Positions 15,339 to 24,225 of a DNA stretch of 25,556 nt are shown here, piece after piece. Made by a program: the position numbers and the translations under genes. The notes under the pieces were generated by a model. That model was not told the origin of the DNA. It saw only the letters and a list, made by a program, of their open reading frames with translations, and made no database searches. Where the stretch lies: the NCBI GenBank assembly GCA_947522735.1, contig CANNTZ010000034.1:1-25556 (forward strand). Reading direction: 5' to 3'. Each line of letters begins with the position of its first letter. The stretch's first letter is position 1. The DNA comes from an uncultured Oscillospiraceae bacterium. Its GTDB lineage: Bacteria; Bacillota; Clostridia; Oscillospirales; Ruminococcaceae.

Positions 15339-15851
15339 ATGAGAAGGACAGCCATCATCGCGGCCCTTGCCGCAGCACTCGCGCTTACGGTCATTTTTGC
15401 GGGCTGTGCCGGGGAAGGGCCGCAGCCGCGGTCGGGCGGCTCCGCGCAGACGCCCAACCCCGTCGTCGAATATGACGATGCGTCCGCCTTTGAGACGCTC
15501 GGCGTCTCTATCGACGCCCCTGAGGACGCCTCCGAGGCCGGCTACAGCATCATTGGCGGGGCGCTTGCGCAGGTGAAATTCACCCTTGACGGCAGCGAGT
15601 ACACCTATCGCGCCCAAAAGACCGACGAGGACATCTCCGGCGTCTACGAGACCTTTGAGGACGGGCAGACCCATCTCGACGCAACCTTCAAGGACGGCTG
15701 CATCGGCATCGATATCAAATCGGTCAAGGACTCCGATGCGAAGCTCGCGACCTGGAGCGTGAACGGCATCAATTTCTCCCTCTATTCCGGGAGCGTTACG
15801 TTAGACGCCATCCAGAGCGCGGCGCTGACGCTTGCCGAAAAGCAGCTCTGA
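15339..15851 (+). CDS. Hypothetical lipoprotein
   Basis: A 170-residue protein. A basic start (MRRT), a hydrophobic stretch (AAALALTVIFAG) and a lipobox FAGC give lipid attachment at about Cys23. A short G/S/P-rich linker is followed by a globular domain of alternating strands: KFTLDGSEYTYRAQK, GVYETF, ATFKDGCIGIDI, ATWSVNGINFSLYSG. This resembles small DUF-type lipoprotein beta domains of Firmicutes, but I do not recognise a named family. AAGGAG lies in the last codons of trmO and only one base separates the genes, so they are one operon. The strong hairpin at 15887 ends it. Confidence 0.85.
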   Translation: MRRTAIIAALAAALALTVIFAGCAGEGPQPRSGGSAQTPNPVVEYDDASAFETLGVSIDAPEDASEAGYSIIGGALAQVKFTLDGSEYTYRAQKTDEDISGVYETFEDGQTHLDATFKDGCIGIDIKSVKDSDAKLATWSVNGINFSLYSGSVTLDAIQSAALTLAEKQL

Positions 15852-15886
15852 GAGCAGGGACAGTCAGATACGGCGTGAGGCAAACC

Positions 15887-15928
15887 AAGGCCCGGCGGCA
15901 GAAGCGATATCTGCCGCCGGGCCTTTGC
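15887..15928. terminator. Strong bidirectional terminator
   Basis: AAGGCCCGGCGGCAG (15887-15901) and CTGCCGCCGGGCCTT (15911-15925) form a perfect 15-bp stem with a nine-base loop. It lies between the convergent lipoprotein and yesM-type genes and can serve both. Confidence 0.85.
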
Positions 15929-15968
15929 ATTGGATATTCAGCTTGCTCCGCAGATGAATTTGCTCAGC

Positions 15969-17807
15969 TTAGCGCAAATTGTCAACAGAATTTCGGTCCA
16001 GTGGCGGTGATAATAGTGTGATTGTAACAATTGTGCCACTGCCCTCCTGGGATTCTATCTTCATCCCCGCCTGGTCGCCAAAGATGAGCCGCAGCCGCAT
16101 GTTGACGTTCATTATGCCGATGCCGCGGTTCTCGGGCATATAGTTCATTTCGAGCTGCCGCTGCAATGCCGCGAGCATCTCCGGGGACATTCCGGAGCCG
16201 TTGTCGGCAATTGCAATCACCAGCGCCTCGGTTTTGTCGCGGCGCTCGAGCCGGGTGGATATCCTTATCAGCTTGTCCTTGCGGCGGCTCTCGGCAAGCC
16301 CGTGCAGAATGCTGTTTTCGAGTATCGGCTGGAGCATGAAGCGCAGTATCTTCCGCTCGCGCGTCGCGGGGTCGATATCCCACTCGACATTGAACATGTT
16401 GCCGTTGCGGATCAGCTCGATCTGGAGATACTTTTCGGTCAGCGTCAGCTCCTCGCCGAGCGCGACAAGGTAATCGCGGGTGTTGAGGTTGCTGCGCAGG
16501 ATATCGGACAGCAGCGAAATGACCTTTACCGAGTCGCTGTCGCCCTTCTGCTCGCGGATCATCGTGAAGCAGATCATCTGGAGGGTGTTCAGCAGAAAGT
16601 GCGGGTTGATCTGCGTTTGCAGCGCGACGGTCTGCGACTTTTTGAGCTCGATGAGCTTCTGCGCAAACTCCGTCTCGATGCTCTGGCTCTTGCTGGTGAT
16701 ATCGATGATGTTGCGGTGGATATCCGCTATCTCACCGGGGTCGCCCTCCATTGAAAAGGCGGTCGAGGTGTCAAAGAAGCGAAGGATTCGGAAGATGTAG
16801 TTGTACATCCGCAGCGAAATCAGCGCCGAGAGCAGCGCGCACAGCACGATTGCGACCGGCACCGTGATGAGCAGCGACTTCGCAATCTCCGCCGACGCCT
16901 CGGCAAAGCCGGTGTGGTTGCTGACATACATCAGCGTCATGTCCTCGAAATAGGAGTGGTGGCACAGCGAGGTGGCGTCTCCGACGACGCGTGCCGAAAA
17001 ATCCTCCGATTCGTCGGCGCTGAAGGTGTAGAGCCCGTAGACGTCGTCGTGATCCATGATGGAGTCGCCGAGCTTTTCCGGATCCGAGCTGAACACGAAC
17101 TGCCCGTCCGCGTTGAGGATATACATGTCGTTCTGGGATCTGGATTCGAGGATGTTGCCGAAAAGACGGCTGAAGTATTCATATCGCAGGTTGTAGCAGA
17201 TATAGCCCAGCGTGACGCCGCCTATCTTGAGCGGCTTTATTATCGAGATGACGGTGCAGTTGGTCTGCGGGATGAAGCGCGCCGTGACGACGGTCTTCTG
17301 ATCATCGGTGATGTCGATCCAGCCGTTGTCGAAGAATCTGGCGGCGGTGTTCGCGCCGTCGGTGCCGATGATGCTGCCGCTCTTGAGGAGATGGACGTAT
17401 ATCGAGGAATACAGCGAGTTTCCGGCGCATTCCTCCGCCAGCTCCGTTGCCAGCAGCTTCTGCTGGACGGAGAACTTGGCTTCCTTTTCCGTTGGTATAT
17501 ACGTGCGCAGCAGCGAGAGCGTCATGCTGTTTTCGCGGCTTATGCGATTGTGAAACGCCTCGATGCGCTGGATGGCAAAATCGAAGGAGTTTGCGTAGGC
17601 GATGATGTTTTTTTCCGCCTCAAGGCGGTATTCGTTCCGGCGGGAATTTATGCTGGTGAAGTAGAATATCGCCGAAAAGCTGACGATTATCACCAGAAAG
17701 ACGGTGAAGATGCTCCGCATATATCGAAAGAACAGGCTGCGGAACTTGTAGTTGTGAAAGGAATCGCTGAACTTTTTGATGTATGAGTCATATTTCAACG
17801 GATTCAC
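15969..17807 (-). CDS. yesM: YesM-type sensor histidine kinase
   Basis: Membrane sensor kinase of the LytS/YesM class paired with the AraC-type regulator upstream. A transmembrane helix (about residues 29-50) precedes a roughly 250-residue extracytoplasmic dCache-like sensor. A second helix follows (ITVPVAIVLCALLSALISL, about 310-330), then a HAMP-like linker. The His_kinase domain has QTQINPHFLLNTLQMI with the phospho-accepting histidine. The ATPase has LQPILENSILHGL, ADNGSGMSPEM and NRGIGIMNVNMRLRLIFG. The 612-residue length is typical. The GTG start at 17807 overlaps the yesN stop as GTGA, with GGAAGG upstream. Such pairs respond to oligosaccharides or peptides and control adjacent importers. 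Confidence 0.93.
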   Translation of the reverse strand: MNPLKYDSYIKKFSDSFHNYKFRSLFFRYMRSIFTVFLVIIVSFSAIFYFTSINSRRNEYRLEAEKNIIAYANSFDFAIQRIEAFHNRISRENSMTLSLLRTYIPTEKEAKFSVQQKLLATELAEECAGNSLYSSIYVHLLKSGSIIGTDGANTAARFFDNGWIDITDDQKTVVTARFIPQTNCTVISIIKPLKIGGVTLGYICYNLRYEYFSRLFGNILESRSQNDMYILNADGQFVFSSDPEKLGDSIMDHDDVYGLYTFSADESEDFSARVVGDATSLCHHSYFEDMTLMYVSNHTGFAEASAEIAKSLLITVPVAIVLCALLSALISLRMYNYIFRILRFFDTSTAFSMEGDPGEIADIHRNIIDITSKSQSIETEFAQKLIELKKSQTVALQTQINPHFLLNTLQMICFTMIREQKGDSDSVKVISLLSDILRSNLNTRDYLVALGEELTLTEKYLQIELIRNGNMFNVEWDIDPATRERKILRFMLQPILENSILHGLAESRRKDKLIRISTRLERRDKTEALVIAIADNGSGMSPEMLAALQRQLEMNYMPENRGIGIMNVNMRLRLIFGDQAGMKIESQEGSGTIVTITLLSPPLDRNSVDNLR

Positions 17808-19303
17808 GATTCCATCCTTCCCTTGCCGCCGGTCATGTGCTTCTTGCGGTACTCATAGGGGGTATATCCCGTCTCTCCGGCGAATATCGTATAGAACCAG
17901 CTTCGGCTGTGATAGCCCACCAGCTTATACACCTCGGAAATGCGGGTGTCCGGGTGCAGCAGCAGCTTTTTGGCGTGCTCCACGCGGGCGTGGTTGAGAT
18001 AATCGATGAACTTCACGCCTGTCGTCTCGCGAAAATAGCGCGAAAAATAGGCGGGGCTGAGCGCAACGCACTCGGCGACCTTCTCCAGCGAGATATCCTC
18101 CGAGATGTGGTCGAGCACGTATTTTTTCGCAACCGTGATGTAATATTCATTATATGTGGGGTTGGACATCTGCTTGGAGAGCAGGCGGAACAGCGTGCGC
18201 ACCTCCTCGAAAATGCCGTCGCGGTCAAGGCTGTCCAGCCTGGCGAGAAATTCCTCGATGAGCCCGGCGTCCGGAGTTTCGTTTTCGGAAATGCCGTCAA
18301 TAACGTACCTGATAAAATCGCGCAGCGCGCCGTCGTCAAAGCCGTACTGTCCTGCGGCGCTGCCGACGATGTTCGCCGCCGAAAGCGCCTCGCCGCTCTT
18401 TATATACTCCTTTATCTTCAGCATAAAATCGTCGTAGGACGGCTCCACGCCGGAGGCGCTGAGAAAGCGCCGGGCAAGCTCGAACAGGTCGTCTCCGCTG
18501 TCCACGACGGAGTACTCCACGTCCTTGCCAAAGCCGGACGCGAGACTGCGGCAGAACTCGCGAAACACCTTGTGCGTGCTGCGGCGGTTCTCTATCGGGA
18601 CGATAAGCAGGACATACAGCTCCTCGGCGTTCAGCGCGACGGCATAGGTCTCGTCCTGCCCCGAGATGCGTCGGAGCAGCACGGTGATGCTGTTTTCGCC
18701 GTAAAACGGCAGATTTTTGAAGCCGTTTTTCCGGTCGGTCAGGCGGATCAGCAGATAGCTCGAATTGTTTTCGGAAAAGCCGATATGGTTCTCGCGGGCG
18801 AAGTCGGCGGCCTCTGCGCGGCTGCGGATGATGCCGGAGAAGATGTCGCCGTAGAGGCTGACGTGCGCAAAGCCGGCGTATTCGCGGGCCTCAAGACGGC
18901 GCGCCGCACTCTCGTCCAGCCTCTGGCGCAGACGCGTGAAGCAGTCGACAACCTTTTCAATATAGACGGGCTTTAGCAGATATTCAAAGACGTCAAGGGA
19001 TATCGCCGTCTGCGCGTACTCGAACTCGCTGTAGGCGCTGATGACTACCGCGCCGATATCCGGGAAGAGCTTGCGGGCGGTCTCGATGAGCTCAAGGCCG
19101 TTGTGGTTTCCAAGGCGGATATCGGTGAAAATCACGTCTACCTCGTTTTTGACGATAAAGGTCATCGCCTCGTCATAGGTCTCGAACACTCCGACTACTG
19201 AATAGCCGAGCCGTTCCCAATCGACAAGATTCGTGAGCTGCTCGCGGTTGAAGTATTCATCGTCCACGATTATCATCTTATAGACATTTTGGGATGAATC
19301 CAT
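17804..19303 (-). CDS. yesN: YesN-type response regulator (REC + AraC HTH)
   Basis: Transcription factor phosphorylated by the adjacent YesM kinase. The receiver (about 8-125) is complete: Asp14/Asp15, acceptor Asp61 (FTDIRLG), Ser89 and Lys111 (YLLKP). A long middle region follows. The C-terminal AraC/XylS double helix-turn-helix (about 395-490) reads ISLEKVAECVALSPAYFSRYF, then FIDYLNHARVEHAKKLL, then ISEVYKLVGYHSRSWFYTIF with GYTPYEYRK. The 499 residues are normal for YesN. ATG 19303 has GGAGAGG upstream. It is first in a two-gene operon and divergent from the sugar ABC importer it probably activates. Confidence 0.94.
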   Translation of the reverse strand: MDSSQNVYKMIIVDDEYFNREQLTNLVDWERLGYSVVGVFETYDEAMTFIVKNEVDVIFTDIRLGNHNGLELIETARKLFPDIGAVVISAYSEFEYAQTAISLDVFEYLLKPVYIEKVVDCFTRLRQRLDESAARRLEAREYAGFAHVSLYGDIFSGIIRSRAEAADFARENHIGFSENNSSYLLIRLTDRKNGFKNLPFYGENSITVLLRRISGQDETYAVALNAEELYVLLIVPIENRRSTHKVFREFCRSLASGFGKDVEYSVVDSGDDLFELARRFLSASGVEPSYDDFMLKIKEYIKSGEALSAANIVGSAAGQYGFDDGALRDFIRYVIDGISENETPDAGLIEEFLARLDSLDRDGIFEEVRTLFRLLSKQMSNPTYNEYYITVAKKYVLDHISEDISLEKVAECVALSPAYFSRYFRETTGVKFIDYLNHARVEHAKKLLLHPDTRISEVYKLVGYHSRSWFYTIFAGETGYTPYEYRKKHMTGGKGRMES

Positions 19304-19370
19304 TTAAGCGCCTCTCCATCTTCGGTCATCGCGCAGTGCGACTCGCAAAAAACTATAATCAACCATTGTA

Positions 19371-19399
19371 ATAATAGCAAACTCATAGGAAAAAGTAAA
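19371..19399 (-). promoter_or_regulatory. Sigma-A promoter of yesNM operon
   Basis: Minus strand: TTTACT (19399-19394), a 17-bp spacer and TATTAT (19376-19371), 68 bp before the yesN start. Confidence 0.65.
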
Positions 19400-19447
19400 G
19401 CGAAAATGTGTAAAAGGTAAAGAATCAGAACTGATTGTAAAAAAAGA

Positions 19448-19464
19448 GACGTTTACAAGACGTT
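19448..19464 (+). promoter_or_regulatory. Candidate YesN operator: GACGTT direct repeats
   Basis: GACGTT occurs at 19448-19453 and 19459-19464, 11 bp apart centre to centre, one helical turn on the same DNA face. They overlap and flank the importer's -35 box. AraC-family activators typically bind direct repeats next to -35. Inference only. Confidence 0.4.
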
Positions 19465-19481
19465 AATATTGCTGTTATAAT
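19452..19481 (+). promoter_or_regulatory. Promoter of the sugar ABC importer
   Basis: TTTACA (19452-19457), an 18-bp spacer and TATAAT (19476-19481). It implies a 5' leader of roughly 85 nt that contains GCCCCG (19497-19502) and CGGGGC (19543-19548), which could pair. Confidence 0.7.
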
Positions 19482-19575
19482 TAAATCAAAGCAACAGCCC
19501 CGACATATCTCTTTTGGGTCTTTTGGATATTACTGGTTATTGACGGGGCAAACGTAAAGGGGAATCGGCGTTATT

Positions 19576-20505
19576 ATGGACAAAAAGAAAAAGCTCCCTC
19601 TGTTCCGGCAGAAGGGGTTCCAGTTGTTTTTGATGAATCTGCCGTTTTTTGTCCTGGTGTTCATCCTGTGCTATCTGCCGCTGTTCGGCTGGTCGTACGC
19701 GTTTGTGGACTTTAAACCGGGGCTCAAGCTCTCGCAGATGAACTTTGTCGGCTTTAAGTACTTTTCCAAGATGTTCGCCGACAGGATAGCTCTACGCGAG
19801 ATAGGCAGAGTCATGCTGAACACTCTCGGCATCAACATGCTCGGCTATCTGTTCTCACCGCTCGCGATGTTCTTCGCGATGTTCCTCACCGAGATGCGCA
19901 GCAAGGGCTTCCAGAAGTTTGTCCAGACCACCACCACCCTGCCGAACTTCGTCAGCTGGGTCACGGTCTATTCGGTTGCGTTTGCACTGTTCTCGGTCAG
20001 CGACGGTCTTGTCAATCACGTTCTGCTCGACCTCGGCGTCATCGATACGGAGATAAACTTCCTTATCTCCACCGATTTTCTCTGGCTCAAGATGGTGCTG
20101 TGGGGCGTCTGGAAGGGCACCGGCTGGAGCGCGATACTCTACTTTGCAGCCATATCCGCCATCGATCAGGAGCTTTACGAGGCGGCGAAGGTGGACGGCG
20201 CAGGCCGCTTCCGCATGATGTGGCACATAACCCTTCCGCAGCTTCTGCCAACCTTCTTCGTTCTTCTCATCATGTCGATAGGCAACTTCCTGAACAACGG
20301 CATGGAGCAGTACCTGCTGTTCAGCAACCCCATGACGGCAAGCAAGCTCGAGGTTCTTGACCTGTATGTCTACAATCAGGGACTTATCAAGGCGCAGTAT
20401 TCATACACGACTGCTGTCGGTATGCTCAAATCGATAATCGGAATCATCCTCGTATTCGGCGCGAACAGGCTGTCCAAGACAGTTCGCGGCTACGGGATAA
20501 TGTGA
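19576..20505 (+). CDS. lplB: ABC sugar permease, LplB/YtcP type (MalF-like)
   Basis: Membrane subunit of a CUT1-family carbohydrate importer. The 309 residues contain six predicted helices, starting FLMNLPFFVLVFILCYLPLFG. The LplB-type early motif GWSYAFVDFKPG is present. The cytoplasmic EAA loop reads YEAAKVDGAGRFRMMWHITLP and docks on the ATPase. No ATPase gene is in the window; CUT1 importers often share a distant MsmX-type ATPase. AAAGGGG lies 13 bases upstream of ATG 19576, rather far. It is first in a three-gene operon facing away from yesNM. Confidence 0.92.
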   Translation: MDKKKKLPLFRQKGFQLFLMNLPFFVLVFILCYLPLFGWSYAFVDFKPGLKLSQMNFVGFKYFSKMFADRIALREIGRVMLNTLGINMLGYLFSPLAMFFAMFLTEMRSKGFQKFVQTTTTLPNFVSWVTVYSVAFALFSVSDGLVNHVLLDLGVIDTEINFLISTDFLWLKMVLWGVWKGTGWSAILYFAAISAIDQELYEAAKVDGAGRFRMMWHITLPQLLPTFFVLLIMSIGNFLNNGMEQYLLFSNPMTASKLEVLDLYVYNQGLIKAQYSYTTAVGMLKSIIGIILVFGANRLSKTVRGYGIM

Positions 20506-20524
20506 CGGGGAGGGGGATACACAA

Positions 20525-21469
20525 ATGTCTACCGCTGTAATTTCCGCAGGCGTCAGGCAGGATGCCAAGCACAAAAAAAAGCTTCCGCCAAGCGAGATCG
20601 CGTTTCAGGTCATATTCGGCATTCTGTTCGTCCTTGCGGCGCTCGTCTGCATCTTCCCGTTCTATTACATCCTGACGATGTCCATCTCCGACAACTATCA
20701 GGTGTCCATCGGCAACGTGTTCCTCTATCCAAAGGGGATCCACTTTGACAACTATATCAAGGCGTTCCAGACGGGCGGCTTCTTCAAGGCCTTTCAGGTC
20801 ACGCTCGCAAGGACGGTTATCGGCACCGTGCTCACCACGGTATCCTCGGCATGGCTGGGCTACTCTCTCTCCAAGCCGGAGTTCTGGGGGCGCAAGTTCT
20901 GGATGCGCTTCATGATGATCACCATGTATTTCAGCGCCGGACTCATCCCGGGCTACATGAACATGAAGAATCTCGGCCTGCTCAACACCTTCTGGATCTA
21001 CATCATCGGCTTTGTCAGCGCCTACAACATGATCCTCTGCAAAACCTTCATCGAGAGCCTCCCGCCCTCCCTCGAGGAATCGGCGATGCTGGACGGCGCG
21101 GGCTATCTGACGGTGTTCTGGCGGATAGTATTCCCGCTTTCCAAGCCGATACTCGCGACCATCTGCGTATTTACGGCGGTCGGGCACTGGAGCTCCTACA
21201 TGGACACCGTGCTCTACATCAAAAACCCCGACCTCTACACCCTGCAATATGTCCTGTACAACTACATCAACCAGGCCACCCGCCTTGCGAACATGATGAA
21301 GAGCGGCACCACCGGCGGCATGACAGAGGAGATGCTCAAACGCGTTATCTCGCCGCGGTCGCTGCGCATGACCGTCACCATGATCGTCACCCTGCCGATG
21401 GTTTTTGTCTATCCGTTCTTCCAGCAGTACTTCGTCAAGGGCATCATGGTCGGCGCGATCAAGGGCTGA
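20525..21469 (+). CDS. lplC: ABC sugar permease, LplC type (MalG-like)
   Basis: Second membrane subunit of the CUT1 importer, 314 residues with six helices (first IIFGILFVLAALVCIFPFYYILTMS-like stretch, residues about 25-55). The EAA loop reads EESAMLDGAGYLTVFWRIVFP. A GYMNMKNLGLLNTFW stretch and a C-terminal QQYFVKGIMVGAIKG are typical of the LplC/YtcP group. GGAGGGGG precedes ATG 20525, and the gene starts 19 bp after the first permease. It forms a heterodimer with the upstream product. Confidence 0.93.
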   Translation: MSTAVISAGVRQDAKHKKKLPPSEIAFQVIFGILFVLAALVCIFPFYYILTMSISDNYQVSIGNVFLYPKGIHFDNYIKAFQTGGFFKAFQVTLARTVIGTVLTTVSSAWLGYSLSKPEFWGRKFWMRFMMITMYFSAGLIPGYMNMKNLGLLNTFWIYIIGFVSAYNMILCKTFIESLPPSLEESAMLDGAGYLTVFWRIVFPLSKPILATICVFTAVGHWSSYMDTVLYIKNPDLYTLQYVLYNYINQATRLANMMKSGTTGGMTEEMLKRVISPRSLRMTVTMIVTLPMVFVYPFFQQYFVKGIMVGAIKG

Positions 21470-21484
21470 CGCGGGGCTTGTCAA

Positions 21485-21498
21485 ACGGTTTGAACCGT
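21485..21498 (+). repeat. Small stem-loop ahead of binding-protein gene
   Basis: ACGGTT / AACCGT (21485-21490 and 21493-21498) in the 82-bp gap between the permease and the binding-protein gene. In sugar importer operons, a stem here often stabilises or processes the mRNA so the binding protein is made in excess. The hairpin is short, so this is tentative. Confidence 0.3.
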
Positions 21499-21551
21499 CC
21501 GGCGTCATGTCGGCGGCTTGAATAAAAATATTATAAAAAGGAGAAAACACA

Positions 21552-23303
21552 ATGAAACGCAAGCTGTCAATGGTTATCGCGCTTGTTCTCTGCGTCGTCA
21601 TGGTCGTTGCCATGTTCGCCGGCTGCGCCGGAGACACTCAGGACAGCTCTAAGCCTGAAGAGAGCAAAAGCGAGGCTTCCAAGGCTGACGATAGCAGCAA
21701 GGAAGATGAGCAGCCCAAGGAGATGGTAACGCTCGACGTTATCCTCAATTTAGGCTCCGGTTTACAGGAGGGCTTATGGTGGACCGACTATCTGCTTGAA
21801 AAGACCGGCTGCAAGCTCAACATCATCAACGGCAACGATACCGACATCGCCACCTACATTGCGGCTGACAATCTGCCCGACGCTTTCCACATCGCCGGCC
21901 AGACGACCACCCTCGAAAACATGAAGGCTATCGTCGCCGCCGGACAGGCTATCAACTACGACGAGTACAAGGACTCCATCCCCAACGTCTATTCCGCCAT
22001 TAACGAGACCGCGCTCAAATATTCGCGCGACACCTTTGGCGGCGGCACCAATCTGTATTATCTGCCCGGCGCGTCCAGCGAGACCGATTCCGATTTCGGC
22101 GGCACCGAGTACGGCATGCGCATCAATCTTGCCTACTTCGAGGAATACATCGCCGAGAACGGCTATCCCGAGCTCAAGACCCTTGACGACTTCATCCCGG
22201 TTCTCAAGTGGATGCAGGATAAGCACCCGACCACCGAGGACGGACAGCCCGCCTACGGCATGTCCATGTTCACCGATTGGGACGGCAACTTCATCGCTCA
22301 TTCCTCCGGCTTCATGCAGCAGCTCGGCTACTATCCGTCCGTATGGCCGATGATTGTCAAGTGCGACGACATGAGCACCTCTTATGCGTTCGACGACAAC
22401 AGCATCTACTATCAGGTTCTCAAGTTCTTCTTCCACGCCCAGCAGGCCGGCATCCTCGATCCGGACACGCTGACCCAGACCTGGGACGACTTTGTCGCGA
22501 AGAATAACGCCGACCGCGTATACTCCGGTTACTGCTGGAGCATCTCGACTGAATGCAAGCTCGTCATGTATGACGATTATCATCCGGTATCCTACTCCGG
22601 TGCGTGGATCCTCGGCAACTGGAACGGCAGCGCCGGCATCGGCGTCTCCTCCAAGAGCAAGAACATCGACCGCGTGCTCGATGTCATGAACTTTGCCTGC
22701 GACTACGACAACGTATGGTACTGCCTGTTTGGACCGCAGGGCGAATACTGGGATCTCAACGACGACGGCGTGCCCTATATCACCGATTTCGGATATGAGA
22801 TGGCCGACGACGAGACCGTTGTCTTCGCCGAGGGCGGCAACATTGCCGACGCTCCCAACTTCAATCTCCGCCTCCTGAACTACTTGCAGACCAAGCACCC
22901 GGTCTACGGCGTGACCGCTGATCCCGGAAGCTGGCCTGTAGCCGACGACAAGAAAACCGACGTCCAGAAGAATTGGGAAGCCTTCTGCAAGGAGCAGTAC
23001 AATGTTGATCTCGGCGACGTCACCCTCTCCGAGGTTGGACTTCTCAACGCTCTCGACAGATTCTCCGTCTATCGCGCCGAGTTCTCCGACTCCACCAGAA
23101 GCGAAGAGATGAACGACATCCTCACCCGCGCCACCTCCTTCGTGCCGGATTCCTGCTGGAAGATGGTCTATGCAAAGGACGAGGCCGAGTTCGATGCCCT
23201 GTGGAAGCAGCTCCAGTCCGACGTTGAAGCCATCAACATGCGCAGCGTCTACGACTACGAGTGCGAGAAGCTTGCGAACGGCGAGATTTTCTACATCGAC
23301 TGA
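21552..23303 (+). CDS. lplA: Extracellular sugar-binding lipoprotein (LplA-like)
   Basis: Substrate-binding component of the CUT1 importer, 583 residues, lipid-anchored outside the membrane. The signal peptide MKRKLSMVIALVLCVVMVVA ends in lipobox FAGC. A Ser/Lys/Glu-rich linker (about 30-60) follows, then a type 1 periplasmic-binding fold with WWTDYLLEKTGCKLNI, DNLPDAF, and LKTLDDFIPVLKWMQDKHP, typical of YtcQ/LplA proteins. Many aromatic residues (WDG, YYPSVWPM, SGAWILGNWNG) fit sugar stacking. GGAG lies before ATG 21552. There is no glycosidase directly downstream; a terminator follows. Confidence 0.94.
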   Translation: MKRKLSMVIALVLCVVMVVAMFAGCAGDTQDSSKPEESKSEASKADDSSKEDEQPKEMVTLDVILNLGSGLQEGLWWTDYLLEKTGCKLNIINGNDTDIATYIAADNLPDAFHIAGQTTTLENMKAIVAAGQAINYDEYKDSIPNVYSAINETALKYSRDTFGGGTNLYYLPGASSETDSDFGGTEYGMRINLAYFEEYIAENGYPELKTLDDFIPVLKWMQDKHPTTEDGQPAYGMSMFTDWDGNFIAHSSGFMQQLGYYPSVWPMIVKCDDMSTSYAFDDNSIYYQVLKFFFHAQQAGILDPDTLTQTWDDFVAKNNADRVYSGYCWSISTECKLVMYDDYHPVSYSGAWILGNWNGSAGIGVSSKSKNIDRVLDVMNFACDYDNVWYCLFGPQGEYWDLNDDGVPYITDFGYEMADDETVVFAEGGNIADAPNFNLRLLNYLQTKHPVYGVTADPGSWPVADDKKTDVQKNWEAFCKEQYNVDLGDVTLSEVGLLNALDRFSVYRAEFSDSTRSEEMNDILTRATSFVPDSCWKMVYAKDEAEFDALWKQLQSDVEAINMRSVYDYECEKLANGEIFYID

Positions 23304-23373
23304 TTTTCTGCAAGGCAACAGGGCTGCTTTTCCGGCGTTTAAACGCCAACCAAAGGCATGGCCACATACAGCG

Positions 23374-23405
23374 AGGGCCGGCGCTTGAGCGTCGGCCCTC
23401 TTTGT
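23374..23405 (+). terminator. Terminator of the importer operon
   Basis: AGGGCCGGCGC and GCGTCGGCCCT form a stem (one G-T) closed by TTGA, followed by a short T run. Confidence 0.75.
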
Positions 23406-23471
23406 TATGATAGGTTTTTCCTTCGCCCTTGGTGAGGGGTTAACCGTGCTTTGTCGTGGGTGTGATTCTTG

Positions 23472-23550
23472 TTTTTTCTTATGGTTGACTTTTTCTTCCG
23501 CCTATCGGCGAGAATAAGCTGCGCTTTGGCGCAGGCTTGCCCTCGTGCCG
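23472..23550 (+). repeat. Repeat module A, copy 1
   Basis: Begins with a T-rich tract and TTATGGTTGACTTTTTC, then CGCCTATCGGCGAGAATAAG, then hairpin TGCGC-TTTG-GCGCA, and ends CCCTCGTGCCG. Almost identical to copy 2. Confidence 0.85.
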
Positions 23551-23670
23551 CCGGGCAATGCCCGGTGATATAGCCGCGGCTTGGTCGTCCTCACGCTGCG
23601 CGTTGCGGGGACCTTACGTTATCGGTTTCGTTAACTTATTCCCGCGGAGTTGGGGTGTTCTATCTTTTCT
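23551..23670 (+). repeat. Repeat module B, copy 1
   Basis: Opens with hairpin CCGGGCA-A-TGCCCGG, then GTCGTCCTCACGCTGCGCG, ACCTTACGTTATCGG, GTTAACTTATTCCCGCGG, and a pyrimidine-rich TCTATCTTTTCT end that runs into module A copy 2. Confidence 0.85.
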
Positions 23671-23741
23671 TGTGATTGACTTTTTCTTTCGCCTATCGGC
23701 GAGAATAAGCTGCGCTTTGGCGCAGGCTTGCCCTCGTGCCG
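23663..23741 (+). repeat. Repeat module A, copy 2
   Basis: Matches copy 1 apart from a few substitutions near its start (TTGTGATTGAC for TTATGGTTGAC, and CTTTCG for CTTCCG). Ends CCCTCGTGCCG and leads into module C. Confidence 0.85.
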
Positions 23742-23746
23742 GGCGG

Positions 23747-23926
23747 GCACTTACTTTTACACGCATTTATGCGTGGGTGTGCATGACGAAAGTAAGCAAA
23801 GGCGCACCAAAGAGAGAGGGGACACCCTTTCAGGCTGTTTCCCCTCTCTCTTTGGAAACACTCACCTCTTCCGCTGAACGCGGAACGCCTCCGGGCTTTG
23901 CCCGGTGGCTTACGTTATCAAGTGCG
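23747..23926 (+). repeat. Repeat module C, copy 1 (structured, 180 bp)
   Basis: A string of perfect hairpins: CTTACTTT/AAAGTAAG enclosing CACGCAT-TT-ATGCGTG; then a 16-bp inverted repeat CCAAAGAGAGAGGGGA (23807-23822) / TCCCCTCTCTCTTTGG (23840-23855); TCCGC-TGAAC-GCGGA; CCGGGC-TTT-GCCCGG. A plus-strand reading frame crosses it but is best explained as a by-product of the structure. Confidence 0.88.
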
Positions 23927-24105
23927 CTGACCGGTTCGCGCGGAGAAAGGTATAAATCCGTGCCCGCGCCGCGGGGATGAACGCTGCGCAATAGTAAGTG
24001 TAAGAAACCGTCGCTTGCGCCGGTTTCGTCCGCGAACATTCCAGCGGGCGCTTGCCCGCTGCCGGTTTCGTCCGCGGATATGCCAGCGGGCATTGCCCGC
24101 CGCGG

Positions 24106-24225
24106 CCGGGCATTGCCCGGTGATATAGCCGCGATTCGGTCGTCCTCACGCTGCGCGTTGCGTGGACCTTACGTTATCGGTTTCGTTAACTTATTCCCGC
24201 GGAGTTGGGTTGTTCTATCTTTTCT
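24106..24225 (+). repeat. Repeat module B, copy 2
   Basis: Opens with CCGGGCATTGCCCGG, then the same order of blocks as copy 1. It is preceded by three extra GC stems (24041-24102), each of a GCGGGC/GCCCGC kind. Confidence 0.85.

Noticed and set aside
19482..19575. Riboswitch in the importer leader
   Set aside because: Only one pair of six-base arms is visible and no known riboswitch core was recognised. I record it as a possible stem only.
21774..23318. 514-codon minus-strand frame opposite the sugar-binding lipoprotein
   Set aside because: The plus-strand gene has a signal peptide, lipobox and operon context. The reverse frame is compositional.
23537..23980. Reading frame of 147 codons across modules A2-C1, and its counterpart at 24162-24638 (158 codons)
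   Set aside because: They have no good ribosome sites, run through several perfect hairpins, and share residues only where the DNA modules repeat. The similarity is explained by repeated DNA, not by protein conservation.
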